Assembly: GCA_020638695.1 (NCBI GenBank)
Contig: JACKIB010000006.1
Location: 1-64,000 of the forward strand
Direction: 5' to 3'
From: Planctomycetota bacterium
GTDB lineage: Bacteria > Planctomycetota > UBA1135 > UBA2386
Length of the DNA: 64,000 nucleotides
Of the stretch, positions 17,902 to 26,046 are shown in pieces (positions within the stretch are counted from its first letter, which is position 1; each line of letters begins with the position of its first letter). Made by a program: the position numbers and the translations under genes. The notes under the pieces are model-generated. The model worked only from the letters and a program-made list of their open reading frames with translations. It ran no database searches and had not been told where the DNA came from.

Positions 17902-18636
17902 TCAGGCGAGCCCTCCGTTCACGCCGATCACCTGGCCGGTGACGTAGCCAGCACCCTCCGTGAGCAGGAAGGAAACCACGGCTGCGACCTCGCGGGCCTG
18001 CCCGAACCGACCGGCCGGGATCATGCTCTTGAGTCTATCGGCAGGTAAGTCTGCGGTCATGTCCGTGTCGACGAATCCCGGCGCCACCGCGTTGACCGTG
18101 ATCCCCCGCGGCGCCACCTCCTTGGCCAGCGCGCGGGTGGCGCCGATCAGACCCGCCTTGCTCGCTGCGTAGTTCACTTGGCCGGCGTTGCCAACCTGCC
18201 CGGCGGTGGACGTGATGTTGATGATCCGACCTCGGCGGTTCGCCAGCATGCCCTTGAGGAACGGCTGGGTGACGTAGAAGAAGCTGTCCAGGTTGGTTCG
18301 CAGTACGTCGCGCCAGTCGTCGGGCTTCATCCACACCATCAGTCCGTCGCGGTGCACCCCGGCGTTGTTGACGATTCCGTACGGTGCCCCGAGCCGCGTC
18401 CGGAGTTGTTCGGTGGCTTGTGCGCATTCGCTGCTGTCCCCGACGTCGAACCCGAGTGCCTCGGCGGAGCAGTCCGCCGCCCGGAGGGTGTCGACCAGTT
18501 GCTCCGCTGCCTCGCGGCCACGAAGGTAGGTCAGCACCAGGTGGCGTTGGGGAGTGGCGATCGCCTCGACGATCGCCCGGCCGATCCCGCGGCTTCCGCC
18601 GGTGACCAGGATCCAATCTCGCGGGGTTTCGCTCAT
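17902..18636 (-). CDS. fabG: 3-oxoacyl-ACP reductase, FabG-type SDR
   Basis: Short-chain dehydrogenase of 244 residues. TGGSRGIG (12-19) binds NADP(H), NNAG is at about 90-93, and the catalytic set Asn115, Ser143, Tyr156 (NYAASK) and Lys160 is complete. It ends in the FabG-like GQVIGVNGGLA. It reduces the beta-keto group after each condensation. The ATG overlaps the stop of the C45-type gene as ATGA. Given its place in the cluster it is more likely a pathway-specific reductase than the housekeeping enzyme. Confidence 0.88.
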   Translation of the reverse strand: MSETPRDWILVTGGSRGIGRAIVEAIATPQRHLVLTYLRGREAAEQLVDTLRAADCSAEALGFDVGDSSECAQATEQLRTRLGAPYGIVNNAGVHRDGLMVWMKPDDWRDVLRTNLDSFFYVTQPFLKGMLANRRGRIINITSTAGQVGNAGQVNYAASKAGLIGATRALAKEVAPRGITVNAVAPGFVDTDMTADLPADRLKSMIPAGRFGQAREVAAVVSFLLTEGAGYVTGQVIGVNGGLA

Positions 18637-20435
18637 CGTTTGGGGGAATCGGCGCCGAGCTGCCGCAGGACGCGGACCATATCGGCTTCCAGCGCGGTTC
18701 GTTGCGCGGCGAACGGCGGTTCTGCACGGCGGGCCGCACGGAACGCCTCCGCTGCTCGGGCGGGAGCGCCGTCGCGGAGGTAGGCCTGCGCCTGCCACAG
18801 CAGGACCTCGGGTGCCGCGGGGTTGAGCTCTGCGGCCCGGCGCAGACGCTGCCACGCCGCCCCGTCGAGTGGGCCGGGGTGTGCCAGGTCGGCCTCGATC
18901 TGCGGTGCGAGTTTGCGGTAGGTGGAGAGTGTCCAGTAAGTCCCATCGGTCAGGGCAACGTCCGCGGGGATGCTCGGCCGCGGCGAGTCGGTGCCGAACG
19001 CGGCGATCGTGTACGCGTCGAAAGCGCCGAGCTGATGGGGTCCGCGCGACACCCAGAGCACACCGTCGGTGACGTCGGCGACCACCGAGTGGGTCGCGAT
19101 CATCGGATTGATGGTGCCGCGGTGGCCGAGCCCGCGCACCGCGTCGCTGGGTCCACGCCGGTCGCGGAGGATCGCCGCTGCGAGCGTGGGGTCGAGCGCT
19201 CCGGCGTGGCGTTCCAACAGCTCGGCCATCCGCGCCCGCCGCGCCAGCGTGGTTCCATCGCGCAGGTATTCCAAGTTGCCGCGGTCGCCGCGCAGCTGTT
19301 CGGTCTCGAAGTGGTTCGACTGCACGAGCAGACCGTGGTGCATGGCGCGCACCGCGCAGGTCTTGGGGGTCTTCTCGACGACCACCGCGGTCCCGGACTT
19401 GCCGTCCGCCAGCAGGAAAGTGTCGGCGACGAACACCGGCGCTTCGCGCACGATGGCGACCGCTCGGTCCAGCGTCGACGCGTGCTGCAGCACGTCGCGC
19501 ACCACCAGCGAGACCGGGCGGCCGACACCCAGTCCCATGTGCTCGGAGTGCGCGCCGTTGAGCGAACAGTAGATCTTCGCCTCGTTGAGCCCGGTGACCG
19601 CGCCTGCCATGCCCGGCCAGCTGACCGAGAGGAAGCTCAGTCCGGTCGCCGGGCGGTACAGCGCGATCACCTTGTTGCTGTCGAAGTGATCGCCGCTCTC
19701 CCAGTCGAAGTTGCGCCCGACGAGCAGGTGCCCTGAACGGGTGTTCGGCGCCGCGGCGGCGAACGCGGTGCAACCCACCGCCGGCCGATCGTGGACCCAG
19801 TGGGAGATGTCGTGCGCCGCGTGGTAGTTGAGGATTCGGTGGAAGCGGCTGCCGAACTGGCGATACGGGTCGGCCTGGCGCGGGGTGCTCAAGCCGAGGA
19901 TCTCCATCTGGTGGGCGTTGGAGACGTAGTGGGGCAGCCGTCGGTTGTGCACCAACACCATCACCGCGGTGCCGTAGAAGGCGAGCGTCCCGGGGAGCAG
20001 GTGGCGCACCGTCTCGATCAGCGCGCGCTCCTGGGCCGCGAGCAGATCCGCGGTCAGGCGCGCGTTCGCGTAGCCGAGGGTGAACGGGTCGCCCTCGAGG
20101 TAGAGCAGGGACCTGCCGTGGCGGTGCTCGAACCACGATGCACCGAGGTGCACGCGGCTGGACGGGTCGGTGTGCGGCTCGAGGTCGAGCACCGCCGGGC
20201 GCCCGTCGAGCGGCGGTGGGGCGGCGAAGCACGTCGCCCAAACCCACCCCGCGAACCCACCGCACAGCAGCATCAGAACCACCAGCGCGAGCACGGCGCG
20301 GCGCAGCCACCGGCGCCACCCACGCCGCGCAACGGCCGACTGCGGTCGGTTCCGCGCGGGTTCGCTACGGCTCGGAGCTTCGCCAACCCCGGTCGGTGTG
20401 CCCGCGTTCGGCGGGGGAGGGTGGCGCGCTGGCAC
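18633..20435 (-). CDS. C45-type autoproteolytic acyltransferase/hydrolase, membrane-anchored
   Basis: Protein of about 600 residues. After a basic proline-rich N-terminus, residues about 45-65 form one membrane helix, placing the rest in the periplasm. The acyl-CoA:6-APA acyltransferase-like domain is marked by VGCTAF (Cys near 222, the expected N-terminal nucleophile after self-cleavage), followed by LVGRNFDWE. The last 80 residues look like a TPR-type helical tail. Such enzymes form or cleave amide and ester bonds with acyl groups, so it may transfer the operon's acyl product. I chose the GTG at 20435, which has GAGG about 10 bases upstream; a CTG overlapping the previous stop is the alternative. 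Confidence 0.75.
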   Translation of the reverse strand: MPARHPPPPNAGTPTGVGEAPSRSEPARNRPQSAVARRGWRRWLRRAVLALVVLMLLCGGFAGWVWATCFAAPPPLDGRPAVLDLEPHTDPSSRVHLGASWFEHRHGRSLLYLEGDPFTLGYANARLTADLLAAQERALIETVRHLLPGTLAFYGTAVMVLVHNRRLPHYVSNAHQMEILGLSTPRQADPYRQFGSRFHRILNYHAAHDISHWVHDRPAVGCTAFAAAAPNTRSGHLLVGRNFDWESGDHFDSNKVIALYRPATGLSFLSVSWPGMAGAVTGLNEAKIYCSLNGAHSEHMGLGVGRPVSLVVRDVLQHASTLDRAVAIVREAPVFVADTFLLADGKSGTAVVVEKTPKTCAVRAMHHGLLVQSNHFETEQLRGDRGNLEYLRDGTTLARRARMAELLERHAGALDPTLAAAILRDRRGPSDAVRGLGHRGTINPMIATHSVVADVTDGVLWVSRGPHQLGAFDAYTIAAFGTDSPRPSIPADVALTDGTYWTLSTYRKLAPQIEADLAHPGPLDGAAWQRLRRAAELNPAAPEVLLWQAQAYLRDGAPARAAEAFRAARRAEPPFAAQRTALEADMVRVLRQLGADSPKR

Positions 20436-20452
20436 GTTCGGCGGGCCTCGCT

Positions 20453-21271
20453 TCAGAACGTGAAGCGGACCCCGAGGACCCAGCCGTCGAAGGTGAAGTC
20501 CAGGTCGTACAGCTGCGTGTCCGAGTGACCTTCGGCCCTGATCTGGAATCGCCGGTAGCCGCCGTAGAGCGCCAGGTCTTGGCCTTCCAACGTGTAGCTG
20601 GCGAGCACCGAGAAGTCGTAGTAGGAGCCCTCCAGGTCGCGCGAGCCGAGTTCCCAACCGCCGTTGATGGCGAGGTCGGCGGTGAGCGCCACCGGGCCGC
20701 GGCCGCCCGCCAGTCGAACCGCCGCCTGCGGCGATGCGATGTCGCGTGCTTCCAACCGCTGGGCGCTGCTCGTGCCGATGTCGGTCACGGTCAGCCGCAG
20801 TTCGCGGTGGTTGAGCTGCAGGCCGACGCCGGCCTTGAACCACGTGCCGGTATCCTCGTGCTTGTAGTCGAGCACGTCGACGAGATAGCGCAACCGGTAC
20901 TCCTCGAGGTGGAGTCGCGCATCGGTCGCGGCGAAGGCCGGGATCGCGCCCCAGTCGCTGGTGGTGGTTCCGGGGTCGTCGTGGAACTCGAGCTTGAGGT
21001 ACTCGAATTCGAACCCCGCGATTCCGTCCTCGTCACCGTACGTCAGCTTGCCGCCGATTCCCTCGTCGCGGTCGGTGACCCCGAGGCGGCGCAGGCGCTG
21101 GCTGGCGTTGGTGTGCCCCGGAGTCGGCCCCATGCGCGTGTCCCCGGTCGGTCGGAGCAGCGAGAGTTGCGGGGACAGAGTCATCACCGGCTCGGCGAGG
21201 CCTGGCCACGACTGGCACGCGGCCGTGCACACCATGGCGGCAAGCGAAACGAGGGCCGGGAACTTGTTCAC
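20453..21271 (-). CDS. Outer-membrane beta-barrel-like protein
   Basis: Protein of about 272 residues that starts the operon. A signal segment (ALVSLAAMVCTAAC) suggests export, possibly as a lipoprotein. The mature part is a run of amphipathic strands (FEFEYLKLEF, FKAGVGLQLNHREL, YDFSVLASYTLEG), and the last strand ends WVLGVRFTF. A terminal aromatic of this kind is the recognition signal for outer-membrane barrel assembly. It could export or host the product of the downstream pathway. The GTG at 21271 is chosen because the hydrophobic signal follows immediately; the longer frame is basic and unlikely. About 172 bases separate it from the divergent gene at 21444. Confidence 0.65.
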   Translation of the reverse strand: MNKFPALVSLAAMVCTAACQSWPGLAEPVMTLSPQLSLLRPTGDTRMGPTPGHTNASQRLRRLGVTDRDEGIGGKLTYGDEDGIAGFEFEYLKLEFHDDPGTTTSDWGAIPAFAATDARLHLEEYRLRYLVDVLDYKHEDTGTWFKAGVGLQLNHRELRLTVTDIGTSSAQRLEARDIASPQAAVRLAGGRGPVALTADLAINGGWELGSRDLEGSYYDFSVLASYTLEGQDLALYGGYRRFQIRAEGHSDTQLYDLDFTFDGWVLGVRFTF

Positions 21272-21443
21272 GAGCTGGGGCACGACTGCTGCGTTGCCGG
21301 GCGAAGATACGGGGTCGGTCCGACTACGGAAACAGCGAAGACCGAAGGGTGGCGGTTTCACTGGCGGGGCCGCGGCGTTGCGCGGCTCCGGTCACCGGGT
21401 AATGCTCTCCGCCCGTACCGCCCGCACCCCACCAATCCGACCC

Positions 21444-22148
21444 ATGCCGCACCCAGTGTTCTTGGAACGCGACTTCCTCGCCTACGAGAAGCACCGCCAG
21501 GACGACGACGAGTTCAACGCGCTGCGCCTGTCCGTGCGCCGCAAGCTGAAGGCGATCGCCGATACCGCCAAGGCCACCGCGAAGGAACTCGGCTACGACA
21601 CCGACAGTGCGGCAGGGCTACATCACCCGTACTCGTTCAACAACTTCCGGGTCAGCGAACAGCGGGCCTACCTGTGCCGGTCCAAACGCGAGCGCACCAA
21701 GCTGAAGAGCTTCTTCGGCGAGGCGCTGGGGCAGGACGCGAACACGCACTACATCCAGACGATCATCGAGTTGTCGATCGACGCGGAGGTGCTGCAGGTG
21801 GCGCTGCGCATCCACCCACAGGCGTGGTGGGACGGCGAGAATCTGAAGAAGCAGGTCGGTGAACGCGGCCACATGGACGAGTGGGTGCGCATGCTGCGCG
21901 GGCTCCCGGCCGGCTTCGGGATGCGGATGCACGATTGGCGGCAGGTCTATTGGGCCGGAACGGCGACCGACCAGGCGATGCGCGAGTACTTCGCGGCGTA
22001 CACGCCCGGCAACCACTGGCTGCATCTGGTGCGTGAACTGCCGCGAGAGGACGTCCTCGGGATGGGGGAGGCGGCGGCGGACTGGGCGGTGACCTCGATG
22101 GCTGCCTTGTTGCCGCTGTACCGCTTCATCCTCTGGGACCCCGCCTGA
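21444..22148 (+). CDS. Hypothetical cytoplasmic protein
   Basis: I do not recognise this 234-residue protein. It has no signal peptide or membrane helix. The N-terminal third is charged and helical (RLSVRRKLKAIADTAKATAKEL), and the remainder is rich in aromatic residues and tryptophan (AWWDGENL, MHDWRQVYW, GNHWLHLV). Codon usage is typical of the region and the frame is unbroken, so it is very probably real. It is divergent from the lipid-synthesis operon, and the shared gap (21272-21443) must hold promoters for both. It could be a nucleic-acid-interacting protein, but there is no motif to support that. Confidence 0.65.
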   Translation: MPHPVFLERDFLAYEKHRQDDDEFNALRLSVRRKLKAIADTAKATAKELGYDTDSAAGLHHPYSFNNFRVSEQRAYLCRSKRERTKLKSFFGEALGQDANTHYIQTIIELSIDAEVLQVALRIHPQAWWDGENLKKQVGERGHMDEWVRMLRGLPAGFGMRMHDWRQVYWAGTATDQAMREYFAAYTPGNHWLHLVRELPREDVLGMGEAAADWAVTSMAALLPLYRFILWDPA

Positions 22149-22308
22149 TTGCAGGAACGAGTCGGTCGGCTCGCTGGTCGAGCGCCGGCTCCTGCGCGAC
22201 GGGGCTGCACCCGGCTCCGGCTGCCCGGTGTCGTCGGCCTCCGCGCGCGGGTCGTGGTGCGCGGGTAACGTGGTGCCGCCCCGATCCCAGTTCGACCCGA
22301 GCGCGCTC

Positions 22309-23823
22309 ATGCATACCCCCGGTCCCCGCACGTCGGCGTTCGCGGTGCTCTTCACCGCGACGCTGTCCCTCGCACTCCCCGCCCAGAATCTCGGTGGCGG
22401 AGCCAAGGCCCCCAACGGCGAGTTCATCAAGCTGGATCTGGACAGTTGGATCCCCGGCACCCAGTCGCAGCTGGCTTTCCGCGACGTGCCGACGACAGCG
22501 CAGCGCCACTTCGTGCTGGTCAGCTTCGGCACGACGTCGATCTCGTTGCCCGGCTTCGCCGGCACGTTGATCGCCGATCCGTCGCGCGGCTTCCTGCTCA
22601 CCACCGGAGCGATCACTCCGGTCGGGACGATCCCGCAGTCCGCGGCCGGCGCCACGCTCTACCTGCAGGGCGCCGTGCTCGACAGCAACGGGACGGCCTA
22701 CTTCACCGATGCGACTCGGATCGATCTGTTCAACCCGTTCGTCATGGTCGGCAACTCGCGCCAGAGCAGCAACTCGATCCAGGTGTTCGACCTGCCGAAC
22801 CGCACGGAGACGCAGAAGCTCACCAACAGCGAACTCGGCACGATCACCTTCGGCTACGACCGCAAGTGGGCGTACGTCACCGAGCCGGGTTCCGTGCGCA
22901 ATCGTGTGGTCGCCTACGATCTCACGGGTCCGACGATCGTGCCTCGTGCCTACATCGCCCTCAGCGGTGGGGTGCGCTACAAGTGCGCCGCGACCAAGTC
23001 CGGGTTGCGACTCTACGTCCCGATCCACAACGGCGTGTCGGTGATCGACACCGATCCGACCAGCAGCACCTTCCACCAGGAGATCAAGGTGATCCCGGTG
23101 CCGATCACCGGCAACTCCGGCTCGATCTTCACCGGACCGATGGCGTTGGCGCTCGGGCTCGCCGAGACCAAGCTGTACATCGCGTACGGTGAACAGGCGA
23201 CCTACCCGGCGGCCACCACGGTGGGGGTGATCGATCTGCTGCAGGCCAGCACACCGCACCGCGCGATCCCGGTGAAGACCGGCGGGTCGTTCTTCGGGTT
23301 GGTCACGCGGATGGACATCGAAGCGTCACCGGACGGCAACTTCGTGTACGCGTTGGAGTGGGGGGTGCAGCCGGGCACGCCGTACACCACTGGCTACGCA
23401 AACGGTGGACTGCTCAGTGTGATTCGCACCGCGACCGACACCGAGGTGCAGTCGATCGCCACCAATGGCTACGCAGCGCAGGAATGCGCGGTCGACCGTT
23501 CGGGTCGCAACCTCTACATCCCGCAGGTGACCGCGGTCAATCGTGGCGAGATCCTGCGGATCGACGTCGACAACCGTAGCAGCGGGCAGTTCACGATTCG
23601 CAGCGTGATCAGCATCGGGCCGGCGATCTACAGCGCGTCGGCGTCCGGACCTCTCGGGATCGATGTCACGCCGGACGGCTCGACCATTTGCTTCACGGTT
23701 GGCGAGGGCACCGGGCAGCCGCTACCCGAGATGTGGACCATGGATGCGCGCACCGAGAAGATCTTCGGCACGCCGGTCCGTGCCGAGAGCCTGCCGGGGA
23801 CGCTGAGCATCTCGCAGTACTGA
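22309..23823 (+). CDS. Secreted beta-propeller protein with planctomycete N-terminal module
   Basis: Protein of 504 residues. The ATG at 22309 begins a signal peptide (FAVLFTATLSLALPAQ). The next 110 residues form a module with LDSWIPGTQSQL, SFGTTSISLPGF and a GATLYLQGAV segment, ending in AYFTDATRIDLF; I have the impression of similar modules in other planctomycete secreted proteins. Residues about 170-500 are repeats resembling YncE or lactonase-type seven-bladed propellers (FGYDRKWAYVTEPGS, IEASPDGNFVYALEW, IDVTPDGSTICFT). It is probably periplasmic or surface-bound. Ligand and function are unknown. The next gene downstream is another secreted protein beyond a hairpin element. Confidence 0.75.
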   Translation: MHTPGPRTSAFAVLFTATLSLALPAQNLGGGAKAPNGEFIKLDLDSWIPGTQSQLAFRDVPTTAQRHFVLVSFGTTSISLPGFAGTLIADPSRGFLLTTGAITPVGTIPQSAAGATLYLQGAVLDSNGTAYFTDATRIDLFNPFVMVGNSRQSSNSIQVFDLPNRTETQKLTNSELGTITFGYDRKWAYVTEPGSVRNRVVAYDLTGPTIVPRAYIALSGGVRYKCAATKSGLRLYVPIHNGVSVIDTDPTSSTFHQEIKVIPVPITGNSGSIFTGPMALALGLAETKLYIAYGEQATYPAATTVGVIDLLQASTPHRAIPVKTGGSFFGLVTRMDIEASPDGNFVYALEWGVQPGTPYTTGYANGGLLSVIRTATDTEVQSIATNGYAAQECAVDRSGRNLYIPQVTAVNRGEILRIDVDNRSSGQFTIRSVISIGPAIYSASASGPLGIDVTPDGSTICFTVGEGTGQPLPEMWTMDARTEKIFGTPVRAESLPGTLSISQY

Positions 23824-23947
23824 ACGTCCGGTCGGGGCTGCGCCGACGGTGTGGGGCGGCCGATGCCGCCGCAATTTCCACGGACCGCGCCCCCGGGAAC
23901 CTGGGCCCGACGGTCGAATCATGGCTGGCGGTGTCCGTCGAGCGATG

Positions 23948-24118
23948 GCTAGTGGGGTGTGTCCGAAGTTCGTTGCATAAGTCGTCGAGTCATGCGGTTC
24001 GCTCGCAAGGAGCTGCGACGACACGGCTTGTTGGTGGACAAGCTGAGGAGCTGCGACGCCGCGAGCGGGCCGTAGGGCCGGCGACTTATGTGACCAACTT
24101 CGGACACACCCCACTAGC
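23948..24118. repeat. Hairpin / MITE-like element with 37-bp inverted ends
   Basis: Element of 171 bp bounded by inverted repeats at 23948-23984 and 24082-24118 that match at 34 of 37 positions (core GTGGGGTGTGTCCGAAGTT). Inside the ends the two arms keep pairing imperfectly, with several C/T and G/A differences that would still allow G-U pairs. The centre holds two copies of GGAGCTGCGACG. It encodes no transposase. The structure suits a non-autonomous mobile repeat (MITE or REP-like) or a long RNA hairpin. It lies 39 bases before the start of the secreted gene at 24158, so it may sit in that gene's leader. No obvious target-site duplication is seen. Confidence 0.7.
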
Positions 24119-24157
24119 ATGGGATGCGATCCCTCGCTTCCTCACTTGTCCAAAGCC

Positions 24158-25159
24158 ATGCGTTTCTCCCCGATCCTCAGTCTGTTCGTGCTCGGCTCGG
24201 CGCTCGTCGCCCAGACTACCGTCGATTACCCCGATTCGACCCTCGCCAGTCCCGCGGGTCAGTACCCGCTCTACACGCCGACCAACGGCAATGTGTGTCG
24301 CGTGCAGATCTTCTGTCCGTCGACCTTCGCTTCGCTGCCGACGATTCCGATGCTGTGCACGAAGGTCGGCGTGCAGATCGCCGGGCAGTACCCGTACACC
24401 GCGTTCGTCGGTCGCGCGGGCACGACCACGGTCACCGCGTTGACCACGTCGTTCACCACCAACCTGCCCAACCAGGACATCCAGTTCGACTGGTCGGGTC
24501 GGACGTTGCAAGGCGGTGGGACCAACACCTCGCTGGCCAACGTCTGGGTGGAGATCGATCTGTGCCACCCGTTCGTCTACACCCCGGGCCGTTCGCTGGT
24601 GGTGGACATCACGTCGCAGTCGCAGGTCGCGGGCCAGTACTGCCGCAGCGCGATCGGCACCGGCGTGTCGCGGATGTACGATCTCGCCTACACGCCGGCG
24701 TCGACCGGCGGAACCGTGCTCGGCTCCGGTGGCATCAAGCTGCGCTTCGTGTTCCAGCCACTCTACCAGCCGGTGGAGTTCGGTGCCGGATGCGAGGGGA
24801 CCAACCAACTCACGCCGAAGCTGAGCGCCACCGGAAGCACCCAGATCGGCGCCACCGCACCGCTGCTGCTCAACCTCAGCCAGGCGCGCGCCAACGCGGC
24901 GTCGTTCTTGGTGTTGGGGCTGCAGTGCCTGGACCTGCCGGTGTTCGGCGGCTGCGAGATCTATCCACAGCTGTCGATTCTCGTCGGTAGCACGACCAGC
25001 AGCTCCGGCACGGGTGGGTTCCCGGTGCTGATCCCGAACAACAGCGCGCTGGACGGCGTCGCGGTGACTTGCCAGTACGCCATCGACGACCCGAACACCA
25101 AGGCGGCCCCGCTGACCTTCACGCTGTCCAATGGACTGCGGCTGGTGCTGAACAAGTAG
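24158..25159 (+). CDS. Secreted GxGC-family protein
   Basis: Protein of 333 residues with a signal peptide (FSPILSLFVLGSALVAQ). The N-terminal part is a beta-rich domain of about 200 residues with several cysteines (VCRVQIFC). From about residue 212 the conserved C-terminal module starts: FGAGCEGT, LTPKLSATGSTQIG, LGLQCLDLPVFGGC and LIPNNSALDG, ending NGLRLVLNK. The same module occurs in the secreted proteins at 1658, 40324, 41747 and 50297. The module may be a cell-surface or sorting domain and the variable N-terminus the functional part; that is inference. The start is the ATG directly before the signal peptide, 39 bases after the hairpin element. Confidence 0.75.
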   Translation: MRFSPILSLFVLGSALVAQTTVDYPDSTLASPAGQYPLYTPTNGNVCRVQIFCPSTFASLPTIPMLCTKVGVQIAGQYPYTAFVGRAGTTTVTALTTSFTTNLPNQDIQFDWSGRTLQGGGTNTSLANVWVEIDLCHPFVYTPGRSLVVDITSQSQVAGQYCRSAIGTGVSRMYDLAYTPASTGGTVLGSGGIKLRFVFQPLYQPVEFGAGCEGTNQLTPKLSATGSTQIGATAPLLLNLSQARANAASFLVLGLQCLDLPVFGGCEIYPQLSILVGSTTSSSGTGGFPVLIPNNSALDGVAVTCQYAIDDPNTKAAPLTFTLSNGLRLVLNK

Positions 25160-25177
25160 CGTCCGCTACTCCGTCTT

Positions 25178-25909
25178 TCATTCTGCGACGGTCTGCTTGA
25201 GCCGGCCTACCCGTCGGTAGGTCGCGCTCCCGTGCAGCCCGTGTGCCGGCCCGAGCAGGAAGAATGTGTAGCCGGCCAGCGCGGTGCGCCCCGCGAGCGA
25301 CAGGCCGAGCGCCAGCGCGCCAATGCCCACGCTGATCAGGTGCATGCGCATCTCGGCGCGTGCCAACTCGGTCTCGACCTCGTCGAGTTCATAGCGGGCG
25401 CGGTGGCTCCACGCGTGGCGGTTGAGCAGGAAGAACAGCCCGAAGATGGCGACGAACGCGGCCGTGTAGAACGTCATCAGCGCGGGTGAACCGCCCATCG
25501 AGCCGTCCGGGCCCCGTCCCACCCCGCCGTAGAACAGCGGCCCGGTGACCAACATGCTGCTGAAGAATCGCAGCGGGTAGACGAACGCGAGCACCGCAGC
25601 GAGCAGCGCCGCGTTGAGCACGAAGGTCCACGCGTCCTGCGCCCCGTAGCGGCGGAAGAAGCGGAAGTGCTGGAACCAGCACCACGCGAGGAACGCGAAG
25701 CACAGGGCGAACGCCGGCAGCTCGCGCAGCAGTTCCAACAGCCGTTCGTACCGCGACGGCACGGCCTGCTGGATCGCCAGCAGGGCGATCGCCAACGCGA
25801 ACACCCCGTCGCTGAGCCCCTCGATGCGCGATACGTCCCCGCCCCGCCAGTGGAAGTCCCGGTCGGCCTCCAGCCGGTCCTCGGCGACGGGTTTGCTCGC
25901 GCGATGCAT
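25178..25909 (-). CDS. TMEM175-like potassium channel protein (DUF1211)
   Basis: Integral membrane protein of 243 residues with about six hydrophobic helices. The first helix carries RIEGLSDGVFALAIALLAI, matching the R-x-E-x-FSDGVFA signature of the bacterial TMEM175 family, in which this helix lines the K+ pore. WCWFQHFRFFRRYG fits the following loop and helix. It probably forms an inner-membrane potassium-conducting channel as a tetramer. It is convergent with the secreted gene at 24158 (18-base gap) and appears to be a single-gene transcript. A minor variation is Leu instead of Phe before SDG. Confidence 0.8.
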   Translation of the reverse strand: MHRASKPVAEDRLEADRDFHWRGGDVSRIEGLSDGVFALAIALLAIQQAVPSRYERLLELLRELPAFALCFAFLAWCWFQHFRFFRRYGAQDAWTFVLNAALLAAVLAFVYPLRFFSSMLVTGPLFYGGVGRGPDGSMGGSPALMTFYTAAFVAIFGLFFLLNRHAWSHRARYELDEVETELARAEMRMHLISVGIGALALGLSLAGRTALAGYTFFLLGPAHGLHGSATYRRVGRLKQTVAE

Positions 25910-26046
25910 CGGCGCAAGCCTAACCCGTGCAGCTCCTCGGCCGAGGGCTACTGCGCTACAACTCCCCGCGCCGGTTGCGGTGCTGCCGCGTCACGGCCCA
26001 CCTCGGGCGACTGACCACTACCGATAGGGATGTCGCGCAAAGCGGC

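Noticed and set aside
11538..21271. Ladderane-lipid (anammox-type) biosynthesis as an explanation for the KS operon
   Set aside because: Ketosynthases, ACPs and a dehydratase are present, but no radical-SAM, desaturase or phytoene-desaturase-like genes of those clusters are seen in the window.
23688..24443. Frames crossing the hairpin element on both strands with similar peptides (VGCVRS...FGHTPLA)
   Set aside because: The similarity on both strands is due to the palindrome itself; there is no ribosome site or domain, and the frames overlap real genes.
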